Origin: Tricholomella constricta
Lineage: Eukaryota; Basidiomycota; Agaricomycetes; Agaricales; Lyophyllaceae
Direction of reading: 5' to 3'
Assembly: GCA_013368375.1 (NCBI GenBank)
Contig: JAACJP010000028.1
Span: 186,001-250,000, forward strand
DNA length: 64,000 bases
Shown here: positions 1 through 11,608 of the stretch, in pieces
How the letters are laid out: every line of letters begins with the position of its first letter
Numbering within the stretch: the first letter of the stretch is position 1
Made by a program: the position numbers and the translations under genes
The notes under the pieces: generated by a model
Told to the model about the DNA's origin: nothing
The model's database searches: none
The model's input: the letters and a program-made list of their open reading frames with translations, nothing else

Positions 1-2252
1 TCCTGGCACCTGCAACTGCGCCTGTGGAAGTGGTGGCACTGGCGGCACCTGCTCCTGCCCCCGCAAATTCGGCGGCGGCAACGGCGACGGCGTCCTGCTC
101 GGGTTCCGCAATGCACTCCTCAGCGGCGACTTGGCCGGGCGCCTCTCCGCCGATTCCGCGTGCCCATTCGCAGCAGGCATGTCGAACACGGACCCAGGCG
201 CACGCGGAATCGGAATGGCGGGCTCTTGTCGCCCTCCCCGCTCCGCACTGCGCCCTCTCACCACCGCCTCCACCTCCCGCCTTCCCACAGGCCCTGGCGC
301 CTTTACCTCCTCCATCCCCAAGCGACGCACGCTCCCCCCCGCACTCGGCGCCCTGTTATGAACTGGATCAGGGCTGGAACTCACACCCGCATCGTGCACG
401 ATCCTCAGCAATGACGGCATCGGCTTCCCCGGCTCCAGCACCGATCTCCTCTCTCCGCGCTTGCTCGTCGCACTGTCGGCGCTGACTTTCCTCCGCCCAA
501 CTCCTGTGGAGGCATCAGGACGGGGAGATGCTGCACGCCCGACAACGGTGACTGTCAGCCCCTCTCGTACACCCTGCTCAGCATGCCGCTTGGTGGCACC
601 GGGATGCGCCTTGTCCTTGGCATCGGCATCGGGGCTCGTGCCAACAAGCGGCACGCTCGCACTGCGCTTCGACTTTTTCAGTTTTCTGGCGGTGCTAGCA
701 TTGCTGCTGCTTGGGGACACCGTCGTCGGCGCACCCGTAACCGCACCCGCCCCGGCGTCGCTAACAACCCGCCCACGCCTCTCCCTCTCAAGCCAAGGCG
801 TGTCCCTCTCCAGCTCCCTCAAATTCTTCTCCGTCCGCGTCTCCCACTTCCCACCGCCCCGCTTCTTCTCTGGGGCTGGGCCCGGGGCGTCGTAGAATGC
901 AGGCGACGTCGTAGGTAGCTGGGACATGCTCGGGCTCGGGTGATGGCCGAACATCCCGCGTAAGCTGCCAAAGAAGCCCGTGCTCGGGGCGCTGCTGACA
1001 CTCGCTGCGCGCGTGCGGGTAATATGCTGCGGGTGCGTGCTGCGTATGGAGAAGCGCTTGCCCAGCCGCCCGAGCTTCGAGGGCGAGGGCGAGGGCAAAG
1101 TGGCGTCCCTCGTGGAGGACATCGTGCTCGTTTCCTTTTTCGATGGCGACGGCGTCGCGAACCGCGGGTTCTCGATGACCTGCACATCCTGGGGTGTAGC
1201 CTCGTCTGCGCTCGATCCGCCCTCCTCTTCCGCCTGTCGTTGCTGCAGCTCCTCCTCCGTGATCCGGCGGGAGAGTACGTGTCTTTTGGGAGATGGGAAG
1301 GGGTCGTTGTCGGAGATGGCATGGGCAGGGGGGATGTACATTGCGTCCTGGGACGCGGACGAGGAGAGGTCGGAGGGGATGCGTCTGTGCTGTGGCTGAG
1401 GAAGCGGCTTGTGTGAGTGGTGGAAGGGGCCTGTGGAGCGTTAGTTATTATAATGATCAAACTGCCAGCCACTTACCATTTCGAACCATGTCGCCGTTCA
1501 CTTCTATTCAACTCGTTAGCACACTGAATCTGCATCAAAGCGATCAACGCACCCGCCAGTCCATCCAGCACACGCAGCGCCTCGTTGCCCATCTCACTCC
1601 ATACCCACCCGCACTCGACCAGGGCCCTGCATCGCAGACTCAGGCCCTCCCTGAGTGCATTCGTGCGGCCTACTGCAAGATCGCGTTCCTTGGCTGCGAG
1701 ATGGGTTTCGCACGCTTGCAGCTCTGCTTGTGCAGCGGAAAGCTTGGGAGAATTAAGAAGGGAGGCAGTCAAGGACGGCGATGAGAAGACGGAGGCCGAG
1801 GAAAGCGACAGCGAAGACGAAGACGAGGAGGGCTGTGGGAGCAACTCGCGGTGTGGTTTTGGTTTGCTTGATTTTGAAGCCTTGATTAGGCGGGTGACGC
1901 TGGGTGGGGGTTAGAAAAGATCAAATGAGACAGACACGCTGGCGCACAGTATTTCACGGTCACGGACGATGTTGGCCACGTCATCCTCGAGGGCCTTGAT
2001 GTGCTTTAGGTGCTCCCGGCACTCGTCGACGGCGGCAGCATAACGGCCGAGGGCGTCATCTGCGCCGGCCAGGGATGTGGCCACGGCGAGAATGGCATGC
2101 GAGACCGGCGCAGTCGAGGCCGATGCGTAGGCCGAAAAAGCGGAAATAGACGCGTGGGCTGGGTCGAGGAGGGCGTGCAGGTGTTTGGCGTAGTCCTTTT
2201 CGTGCGCCAGTACGTTTGCCAGCAGCCGCGAGTCCGCCCGTCGATGTACCAT
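1..2252 (-). CDS. BAR-like/coiled-coil cytoplasmic protein, 3' part cut by window edge
   Basis: I read four exons on the minus strand: 2252-1948, 1899-1553, a 27-nt mini-exon 1503-1477, and 1430 to beyond base 1. The frame is continuous only if the mini-exon (residues EVNGDMVRN) is included, which supports it. The N-terminal 220 or so residues are helical and charged (HEKDYAKHLHALLD, then DREILVTRLIKASKSK, then AAQAELQACETHLAAKERDL). This resembles the F-BAR/Ivy1-like membrane-binding coiled coils of agaricomycete proteins of unknown function. The remaining 470+ residues are Ser/Pro/Arg-rich and disordered, with GRLGKRFSIRS and FFGSLRGMFG patches that could be phosphorylated or membrane-binding. 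The start at 2252 is the first ATG giving the conserved helical block. The stop lies outside the window. The BAR assignment is inference from helical pattern, not a seen catalytic motif. Confidence 0.72.
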
Positions 2253-2418
2253 CGTCGTCGAACAACACTTTTGTGACTTGATGTGTCACACGACGTCATC
2301 GCCACCGCACACCGTTGGCACACTAACGATCGGACAGGACAGGAATGACCAAGACGCAATTTGAAAAAGAAGGAAAGGGGAGGGGAATTGTCTGTATGAA
2401 AAGTGAAATATCGGGCGG

Positions 2419-2426
2419 TTTATATA
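2419..2426 (-). promoter_or_regulatory. TATA box of the BAR-like gene
   Basis: On the minus strand the bases read TATATAAA, about 167 bp upstream of the ATG at 2252, with no other gene between. Position and sequence suit a core promoter; no transcript data support it. Confidence 0.45.
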
Positions 2427-2429
2427 GCG

Positions 2430-4297
2430 CTGGGCCGCGCATATATTTTAGTTTTGACCGTTGGTTGGCATGTCCGCAATTGGACGGCTTCCGTGGATTA
2501 CATGTCGTCATCGAACACGTCTGCAGCAAACCTTAATGTCATCGAGTCTACCTTGCACCATTTTGACTGCTTTCCGAGCGATCGATCCGAGCGACTCCTA
2601 CCTCTCGTTCTTTTTCGCATAATCACGCTTTGTAGTACACTCTCGACTACTCCTCGCACAACATGCTTCGTGAGCATTTGAAGCGTTCATTCTGACGCCA
2701 CTTACCCCGAACACCATTCAACCGACGACAGAAACTAGACTCGACATCCCGCCTGCCGTGGAATAAATTCACCTTCACCGCTTTACACGAACCCTCCAGC
2801 TACCCCCACCCCTTACGACCCATCAGTATTTTCGTCAAAGTGTCGTTCTGCAGAAAGGAGAGTGACCGAGGCCTTTTTAGGACGCGCGCTGCACAGCACT
2901 GATATTAGTGTTGTCTTTTCCGATTTCCTCGTCGACGAGATGAGCTCAGAATTAGTGTCGCGGTTCCTAGATCACAAGTTCAGCGCTCGACTCTTGAATT
3001 ATGCTGTTGCAATGTCAGTGTCGCTAAAGTCTTCCCGCATCGCTGGTCTGGCCTTCGATTCTCCAGGCAGTCACGGTCGTGCGGTCCGTGGGATGCATGG
3101 CCGATAGAGCTCGCGCGATAGATAAATGATTCCAAGTCTCATCTAAGCTTTTTTCAGGCAACTTTGCCTGTCATCATCAGTCAAAGCAGTAACTGTTGAG
3201 CCATGCGTGCTCGCCATGTTGTGAGCCAGTCGGAAACGCTTCTTATAGTTAGAACAGGAGAGTTTCCCTCGTAAGCCGTACCAAAAGGCCGATGGCGAGC
3301 GGATTCAAACTGAACTTGATGAAGAAAACAAAGGAGCGATGCGATCCTGAACACACGTGGAGAACCCAAAGGTCGACGAGTGACAGAAGACGTCGGCAAG
3401 ATCATTCAGGTTGGAATTTGGATCCACAGAGAGTACCGAGCTTTTCCTGGAACGCGGCCCCAGAAATGGATGACGCAAGAATAGCACTGGAGAGTCACTT
3501 TAGAGGCTTGGGGCTGATAACGAGGTCTGCGAGGGCTGATCATTCAACGCACGACAGGCCTGCCGGAGCATGCACAATAAATGCAAGTATAGAAGGAGAC
3601 GCCGTGTAACTTGTGTGTCTGGTGGTCAGGCAGAAGACGTGTTCACGAAGATTGGACTTGCGTGGTTTCTTTTAGTAGCAGTGTCGACGGTAAGGAGGAA
3701 GGACAACATTCGGAAAAACTTGAGACCGCGTGCAAACAGAACTTGGCACGTGATGAGAGAGCTCAGGCGCGACCGCCGACGCGTGGCCTTTTCTTCTCAA
3801 CGGCGTCGTCTTCCAACTACACAAGCCATACCAGGCCATACCAATCGAATACGAAATAGCTATGTCGTTCAGTACTAAACTTGGCAAGAAGACGAGTCGC
3901 TGCTCTGAAAGGAAACGCGTTTAATCCAAACACCACACCACACAGACGCTTCAAGCTTGAACGTTTGAACGTTTGAACGTTGGACGTCCGAACCTCGACC
4001 TCTCTCGACTTTCAGCACGCTGACAGGCAGCTAGCGCTTCGCTAATATGTATCTTGCCCAGACGTCTGCGATGCAACAATTTTTTCAAGGTGGTGGACAT
4101 AGCGGAGTCGACATGAGTAGCAAGTTCAACCTCCTCTTCATGTGAGACTCTAAATGACGCTCTTTCCGCGCCAAAGTGGATATACGACTCACCAATAAGC
4201 CTTATGTCTCTTTAGGAGGCACATAACAAGACATCCCAGAATCAAATGCCCGAGGACGACTCAAATTTCTAGGGTGAGCATCCACCATCGTAAAAGG
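2430..4297. other. gene-poor intergenic stretch
   Basis: No reading frame here has codon structure, splice signals or a recognisable domain. It holds a small triplicated octamer near 3958-3985 and otherwise nothing I can name. Confidence 0.5.
3958..3986. repeat. short tandem repeat (gaacgttt unit)
   Basis: About three copies of the octamer gaacgttt occur back to back, followed by related gttggacgtccg. It could be a small cluster of palindromic AACGTT sites; function unknown. Confidence 0.6.
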
Positions 4298-4591
4298 GGA
4301 GGGGTACCTTCTCTCCTTTTCCTATCCCAAAATAACACACTTCCGCTTCCTCCCCTTTTTAATGTGGGTAGAACACGCCCTTTCTGATAATCATATGGTT
4401 TTTGGAGGACTATAGGAGCCCTTTCGTGCTTAACTTCCGCCGACAAGAAGCGCTTTTTGCAAGACAATGTCTTGCGCGCCGGATACAGCGATGGCCCCTC
4501 TTGCGTGGTATAAAGACCCTGTCAAATCGATGTCATACTTCAGCTTTCCAGCCTCGGAAACTTTCAAACACTACTTTTATCTATCATAACG
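4298..4591 (+). promoter_or_regulatory. conserved family promoter, copy 1
   Basis: This block is shared with regions before copy 2 (about 13820-14115) and copy 3 (about 21865-22167). Shared words, in order, include a CT-rich box (ttctctcctttt), aatgtggRta, ataggagcYctttcg, gccggatacagcgatggccc and a TATA box (tataaa at 4509-4514, 78 bp before the ATG). Conservation exceeds that of neighbouring non-coding DNA, so the three genes probably share control, although recent duplication alone could also explain it. Confidence 0.7.
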
Positions 4592-5363
4592 ATGAAGCTC
4601 TCCATTTTCGCTCTCACCGCCGTCATCGGCCAAGCCGCCCTCATCGCCCCAGCCCTGGCTGCCCCCACTGGCGACGGCCTCGTAGAGGTTCGTTCTTTTC
4701 AATGATCTCATAATTCAAACGCTTACATGAAACTTGCTGATCCAGAGAGACGGTGGCTACTCTGACCATTGGAAGCCATACCACCCCAGCAAATGGAACC
4801 CCTGGAAGCCATACCACCCCGGCAAATGGAACCCCTGGAAGCCCTACAAGCCGTACAAGCCGTACAAGCCCTGGTACCCCCATCATGACGAAGAGTGGAA
4901 ATACCGTGATGACTGGCGCAGCGGTGGTGACGGTGGCGACGGTGGTGATGGCGGCGATGGCGGCGATGGTGGACGTGGTCGTGGTGGAGGTAATGGCGGC
5001 GATGGTGGCGATGGCGGTGATGGTGGTGACGGCGGACGCGGACGTGGACGCGGTGATGGTGGAAATGGCGGCGATGGTGGTGATGGTGGTGACGGCGGTG
5101 ATGGTGGCTACGGTCGTGGCGACGGTGGAAATGGCGGAAACGGCGGTGACGGTGGTGATGGTGGTGACGGTGGAAAAGGGCGGAAGAAAGACGATCATTG
5201 GTCCCGTGGTATGAAAGGTCATTCTGGAAAGCACGGTAAACACGGTCATCATGGAAAGCACGGAAAGCACGGCAAGCACGGAAAGCATGGCAAGGACGGT
5301 AAAGATGGCAAAGACGGGAAAGATGGTAAAGATGGGAAGCATGGAAAGAAGTATGATCATTGA
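4592..5363 (+). CDS. secreted Gly-Asp-Gly repeat protein, copy 1
   Basis: Two exons, 4592-4687 and 4746-5363, are joined in phase 0 (58-nt intron, gttcgt...ccag) to give 237 residues. Exon 1 is a complete signal peptide (MKLSIFALTAVIGQAALIAP, probable cleavage after ALA). The mature protein starts with an 11-residue repeat, KPYHPxKWNPW, then KPYKPYKPYKPW. A central block of about 100 residues of GGDGG/GGNGG is interrupted by GRGRG. A basic linker (DDHWSRGMKGH) leads to a tail of KHGKHGK and KDGKDGK units. No catalytic domain is present. The family is unknown to me. A structural, adhesive or metal-binding role in the cell wall or extracellular matrix is inference from composition. Two paralogues lie at 14116 and 22168. 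Confidence 0.85.
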
Positions 5364-6469
5364 TTGCGAAATATTCACGCCACAACATAGATATATTCAA
5401 TCCCTTCATCCTTCCCCTCTGATACATTTTGTCACTGTCTCTACTCTTCATTAGAATTTCAAAGAAGGATTTTTGCCCAATCAAACACCTGTAAGAGCGG
5501 TAAATGAAAGGTTGTTCACTTCTCTCAAAATGTTCTAAAATAATATTGCATCTCTTCATCGATTTTCAACTAAATCAAGCGTTCTATCAATCTCAAAGTG
5601 TACATGAAATGTGTAAAACATGTCTTTTCACCTACTCCATATTATTTACTCTTGACTTACCGGCCGCTAGACAATGGACCGTGGTCAATACTTGAACATT
5701 TTTGAAGTCAATACAAATAGAAGATCGAAGACCAATCGCCGAACGGGCAGTCAGCCACCTGCGCCACAAGATCTTTTTGAACTATTAACCAATCGCACAT
5801 CGGCCTAAGCGAGTTTCGTGCCCACTAGTCTCTTATAGCCCGTCTTCCATTGCCATTATCCGGGAATTCTGTTCCATAACGGCGACAGGGTCGTGGAACA
5901 GACTCATCGCCTTCCATAACCTGAAAAAACAATTTGAGAACACAAAAAGGAGAAGAGATGCGAGTGCTTGTGCCATGTCGCTGTCGAACTGGAAGCCTGG
6001 TGTGGAAAGCACAGTGGAGTTAAACGGGGAGATGGCGAGCGAAGTTTCAGGCAGATCCGTGCCCTTCGTCTGAAAGTTTCTATGAAGAAGTAATGCAGAG
6101 TATATTGAACAAAATGATGGAGAATACTGAATCTGCGCCATTCAACCATACAAGATTAGAAAATCTACGGAGGTGAGATCTAAGAGAGAACCGTCCATCA
6201 GTAAATCAGGAAAGTTTTGATATGACATCGGTCCAGTTACCCTTGTTTGGCAACATTATCGTAGAGTGACAAGCAATTGTCAGCGTACATTGATCATGGT
6301 CAAAGGTTCTACTCAAGTGAAAGATGATTTCATGATTGTCGAGAATTGTAATCAGAACTCCACATTGTGCTAGAATGATATTCAATTAAATTCTGAAGAA
6401 ATGGTTTCTTGAGCTCGTCATCGACGTGGAAGATCGTTGAGAAAATAAATTCATGGTATAATACATAGG
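5364..6469. other. intergenic, no gene seen
   Basis: AT-rich 3' flank of copy 1 and its boundary with the Plavaka element. On the minus strand near 5771-5795, gatcttgtggcgcaggtggctgac-like sequence resembles a tRNA A box, but no cloverleaf closes. Nothing else is supported. Confidence 0.45.
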
Positions 6470-9400
6470 CTACAGCCCACCATATCCTACATCGTCATCA
6501 TCTCCATCGTCGTCATCCTCATCATCTACGCCATCGTCGTCCAAGTCATCATCGTCCTTGTCATCGTCACTTTCTTCGCCGTCACTCCCGAAGATGAAGC
6601 CGCTGCCAAACGGCGCCGAATCAAGATCCATATTGTCGTCGCTACCATAGGGCTCGTCAGGATCCTCGGCTTCAAGAGCGTCGTCCAAGGCTTTCACAAT
6701 ATCCAGGTGCCCAATGCCGCAGCCTAGGTACCTAAAGAACATGTCCCGGTCCACGAAACTGTATTCTGGTCAGCCCGTTGAATGAAGCTGGTCAAAGATT
6801 TATTTACATATCAACATAGAAGTTTATCCAGTCCTCCGGAGAGGTTGAGGGCCGAGCCATGGTGTGCCGCGCCGCAAGAAGGTTCACTGACTTGCCAGCA
6901 GCAAATGCAGGGATGATGTGTGCGCCGCGAATTATGCAGGACGGGTCAAGAAAACTGAATGCGTAGGGGTCACTGTCAGGAACAAAACCAAGCTTTGGCA
7001 GTCTCGCGTGTCGACGGCCAGATCGATGGCCGGGCTCCACACCGAGCCAACGGACCCACAAAAATTGCATGTGGTGCTGCTTGTTAATGTCGATGGAGCG
7101 TGGGCCTGTGTGAACAACGCGAGCATGGAAGACACCAAGAACCTGCGCATACCAAAATGGATGAGCGTTAGATCCTGTCTCCGGCGAGCGGACCATGACA
7201 TGGCAGTGGGTACGTGGGTTGATGGTGTCCGAGCCGCGGCGAATGTCGTATGTGGTGTAGTTGATGCGAATGAGCTGGACAGAATAAATGGTGTTCCCGG
7301 CGACATGGATATTGTTCCGATCCTCGTCGGTGAAGTCGTCAAATTCGTCGCCGTTGAACTCCCGGGAGAGGAGTCGTCCCAGAAGGTGGTCCTGGAGCTT
7401 GGGTATAAAGCCCTAGATGTTGTTGTCAGTGTGGATTTGTTAGAGATGGATGAAATTGAATACCTTTTTTGCTGGATCGAGCTGTCCATCGTGCCGCTCG
7501 TTGACAAATGTATAGAGGTTCAACGGCTTTCTGCGCGAATCAGAGATAACATGGTGGACTTCGGCGGGTGCATTGGCAATCTCTTCTTGTTCTGCAGTGG
7601 AGGCGGCTGAGAGGTTACGCTGGAGAGCCTCTCGTCGATTGACTTGCTTTCCGATTTGATCCATGGCATTCTTCTTGTTCGTGCGTCCGTAGAGCATCTT
7701 GATTAGGCGGTGAGCAAGTTCTCCCTGGTTAAATGAAGGTCAATATCAAAATTCCAGCCTCCAAGACTCTCGAACACTCACCAACTGTGTAGAATATGAG
7801 TCTGTGGTACCAAACATGCGGATGCATGCAACGTAATCACCAAGGGCATGGAACTTGAACAGATGCAAGTTCAACGTCTTCGTACGGTGCGAGGAGTCTT
7901 GAGGACGAGATTTTTTAAGGTTTGAGGTTTGATCGAGGGTCGAGGTACCTGTTGAGGTGGCCGCTGCTGTGTCAGAACGATGGCTGGCAGCTGCAGCCCT
8001 GTCAGCAGTGTCTGATTGAGAAGGCATTGCTCGGCGCATCCGAGCGGCAGTCTCGCGTGGGAGTTCAACAGTGTTGTAGACAGAGCATGTGAGGTCGCGG
8101 AACTGTCGAACGAGTTGCCCAAATTCCACGGTCAAGGTCTCCAGAAGGGCAAGACTTGTTTCAGTATGCATCCGAGCCTTTGCGAGAGCGTGCCATTCTG
8201 CCGTTCGGTAGAGGAGCTTCATGAGGCGCCTGTTGTGGGGCTCGGGAAGGAGGTCCTCGAAGGCGGGGATCGAACACTATCAGGATGTATGAGCATATCA
8301 CAATTATTGAAGAACTAGACCCGGTGCATACCTGGAGCAGGTCTTCGAAGTCTCTTGCAGCGAGCTTCTTCATTTCCGAAGCATTGTCTGCAAATCTACG
8401 AATGGTATCGCGTCCAAAAGTAGGAGTTTGTCGGTAGCTATCGAGAGGCATTAGTTAGCGAACCAAGAAAATGTGCGTGAGAATGACCCACCGTATATCA
8501 AGCTCAGCAACGAGCTCGCCGTGAGGCGACTCAGCATACAATAAACGGATGAGATGCTTGAATATGGTCCGCCACACGCCGAGTTCAAACTCATGCAGCA
8601 AATCGACGACGAGCATCTTTGATGGGTTGAAGGGTTCTTCTTCGGTGCTGAGTTTGTTGAAAAAAGCGTTCTGTTGGAGCAAATCACCGTTAAGACTAGG
8701 GAAATAAAATTTTGGAAGGACACGCACAATGGTAGGGACCGCCGAAATATCTCTGAGAAGTTCCTCAACTCGAACACCTGTGATGGAGTGCCCGAGCTCA
8801 TAGATTAAATTCCGAGCGACCATTACTTTATCTTTCATGAACTCCCGAAGTTTTGACCGCATAATTCCATCGCGGGCGAGTCCAAGACGATCGAGCAATG
8901 ACTTTGGGACCAAACACCGTGGACACGGGCAAAGTCCCTTGTCGCGTATGGTTGCAAGAAGGACCCTAGTAGTTGAATTTCGGTACAATGATAGAGGATA
9001 CAATCCAGTAGAGAACTTACTTCTCTGGATAATCAGCTGAATAAGTAAATAGCCGTGGATAAACACGACGTTCGATACCATCAGCACATTTGATCACCAT
9101 CCCGTATATGTATGCATGCATGAATTCATCATTGAGCAGAAAATCCCAGACCGCGTGCATAAGTTCCCGCCGACAGTGTGTCGTGATGGCCTTCTGTTGT
9201 GTCGCCCATTTGTCGTGGACTTTGGATGCGATGTCTCTGAAGGAATCCGGCAGCTAGTGAACATGAAGGTTAGAAAAGTTTGTATGATGCGAAAAAAATC
9301 CTATCGCACCGAAGGAATATAAGCCAGGTGATGCATCGCGCCCATGTTCGGCATGCTACGCAGGTACTTTGACAGGTTTCCAAGCATCAAGTAGATGGGC

Positions 9401-10692
9401 CATGCTTTCGCCATGCCGAAGTTGGTAAGATGTGTTCCGTCAGATGAGAACATGACAGCTGCAACAACTTTCTCTCGTTTACAGTCAGGGTCATCCAGTG
9501 GAACAGGGGAGCGCCGCTGAACAAGATCATGCTCAGCCAGGAATACATCAGATGTATACATCTCACCCATGACACGCTCCTCCTTGCCAGTCGTTGGGGA
9601 GCGGTGGAAAAGTTTGTATGGAGAAAGATGGAGGTGATGGGCGAGAGGACCTTGAAAGGCCGCCTCGATGACCGATGTAATTTTTCGATACAAGAGGCCA
9701 GGTACAGCAAGTTTGGTGGGAGGGACGTGCTTCTTGCCAGATGGAATGTTGATCTCTACGGATTGCGAAGTGAATTCACGAAGGAAAGGGGAGCTCGCCG
9801 AGTCTTTGAGCGCATCATCAAGTCGTTGGTTCTCTCGATGGGCATTGAAACCATCAAAGTGCCTCACGTCGAAGTCGGGAGCCTGAAGAACCTCTTCAAC
9901 TAGACGATTGCCTTCACCAAGTGATTTTATGGTGCTGCCAGAATTGAGGAATGACATGAAGCGGTAGATCGACATGTTGGAGAATGGCCAGGGAGGGGAG
10001 TGTGAAAAGACACCGAAAAGGGAGGATTGAGGGGCGTCCTCGAAGGTCAGGTTTTTGTTTGTGAGATCCGCGACCGAGATCGAGGCGTCTGGATCATAAG
10101 ATGGACGATGGGGATAGTCACGCCATATGCCGAACATGTTGAGTGCAGTCACTAGACGGTCCCGAACAATCAGATAGACACGAGGCAGCACACGTATCTC
10201 ATCTTCAGGCCCTACAGGATTGTCCTGTAGAACTGCTGGTGCTAGAGGGGCTGGGAGAATATCTCGAAACCGAGCTGGGAGGACATAGTCCCGCTGCGGC
10301 CGTCCTGATTGCGTGAATTTTGGGGACGGTGGAGGCAGAGGCGGAGTTGAGGGAGAAATGGGTGGGGGCGGGAGACCAGGGGATGGAGACCGCATCCCAA
10401 TGTTTGAAGGTTCACCCATCTCATAGTCAGGTGCATTGGTTACAACCTGAAATGTGCAAGTCAACAAAACCGCCGTGAATATGAACAATGAATGGTCTCG
10501 CACCTGTCTATTTTTTGGCTTGAACTTCAAGGCCTTCTTCTGACTTTGCATCGCAGCTCTTTCACGACGACGAAGGAGACTTTGATCCTGTGTGTTCCGC
10601 CAGTGATTGCAACTCTTGCGATGAAGAGTCAGGCCGCCGGCGCGCTGAGATTCAAAGCCACAACCTTTGGCACCACAAGCATAGACTTCCAT
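6470..10692 (-). CDS. Plavaka-type DNA transposase, apparently intact
   Basis: The gene has multiple exons on the minus strand, beginning at the ATG at 10692 (exon 1 10692-10504, exon 2 from 10446). It starts with a C2H2-like knuckle (YACGAKGCGFESQRAGGLTLHRKSC), then a Pro-rich linker and the transposase core. Family blocks are readable: ...AKAWPIYLMLGNLSKY, SLPDSFRDIASK, TIRDKGLCPCPRCL, LVVDLLHEFELGVW, TFGRDTIRRFADNASEMKKLAARDFED, ELPRETAARMRR. The protein ends in an acidic tail (DDDDGDDDDVGYGGL). These match the Plavaka transposases (Pfam Plavaka) that are abundant in Agaricomycetes. Every exon join I tested (for example 10503-10447, about 9314, about 6800) keeps frame and I met no stop, so it may be functional. 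Terminal inverted repeats were not identified by eye. Confidence 0.85.
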
Positions 10693-11608
10693 CGCCAGGT
10701 AGAGGAGTGTGCATAGAAAAAGAAGAAGTATGGCTGGGCGGTGCAAATGCATAACACCGAGAGGGAAACACAAGTCGGAAACTCGGTCAAAGCAGGTAAA
10801 TGTTCTTTATATGGTGTAATCGAGTAACTAATTAGCCCAGAGTCTTGGGTTGGTGGACCATGCTGGCTGTGGTCAGCGGTTGTTGCAATATATGTGGACG
10901 ATCTCACCATTTTCATGAAATATCAGTGAATCGGTCAAGGAAAATCGAGATGAGTGCCAGAGGCGATGGCAGACTCAGCATCAAAGACAAATTCGGCTCG
11001 CGTAAAAATAAACATGACCAAATAATGATGGCTTGTCGCTGCAGAGTCGTCAACTTTATTCAACGACCACCTTGTCCCCTACCTCACTGTCCCCTACTAC
11101 ATTTTTTTCTCTCCCTACAATTCTGTTGCTCTGCCATGACTGCTGGAATCTGGATTTCTCTGGCTGCCCCGACACTTCATTCAGCCTACAGGCACGTCCT
11201 CGTTACTGATTCTACTGAATTTCAAACTGAAAATTTTAGTGGTGTGCAGCCATGTGGCTACCGTGGAGACAATGTTCTCTAACATTATGGTTAGATCCAA
11301 CATTTGGCCATTTTTCTTGCTGTTGCATGATTATTTGATTCTGACACATTGGAATTGCAGATTGGTTGCCCGATACATCGACGGTAGTGTACGATCATGC
11401 CTACTAAATTTTATTTTCTACCTTGCGAACTGATCTTCCTTGCCATCCTAATTTTTCTTTGTTTTCAAAGCGTCGAAACTACAGATTGGCAGCCCGATAA
11501 CCATGTGATGCTGTTTGGGCCGAAATCTCAAGGCAAAGAGTGCTGACGTTACTTAAAGGCTCTTTAAATCCTGTAAGTTCCCCATTTCTTGTCTCTCACA
11601 GATTTCTG
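10693..11608. other. intergenic between Plavaka and the DUF6698-like gene
   Basis: No gene is supported. An imperfect direct repeat, cagattggYWgcccgata, occurs near 11358 and 11482. It may be subterminal sequence of the Plavaka element or a remnant of another insertion. Confidence 0.4.

Noticed and set aside
24..918. Ala/Pro-rich plus-strand frames at the left edge
   Set aside because: They are complementary to the open minus-strand exon of the BAR-like gene, whose frame has sensible sequence and spliced upstream exons.
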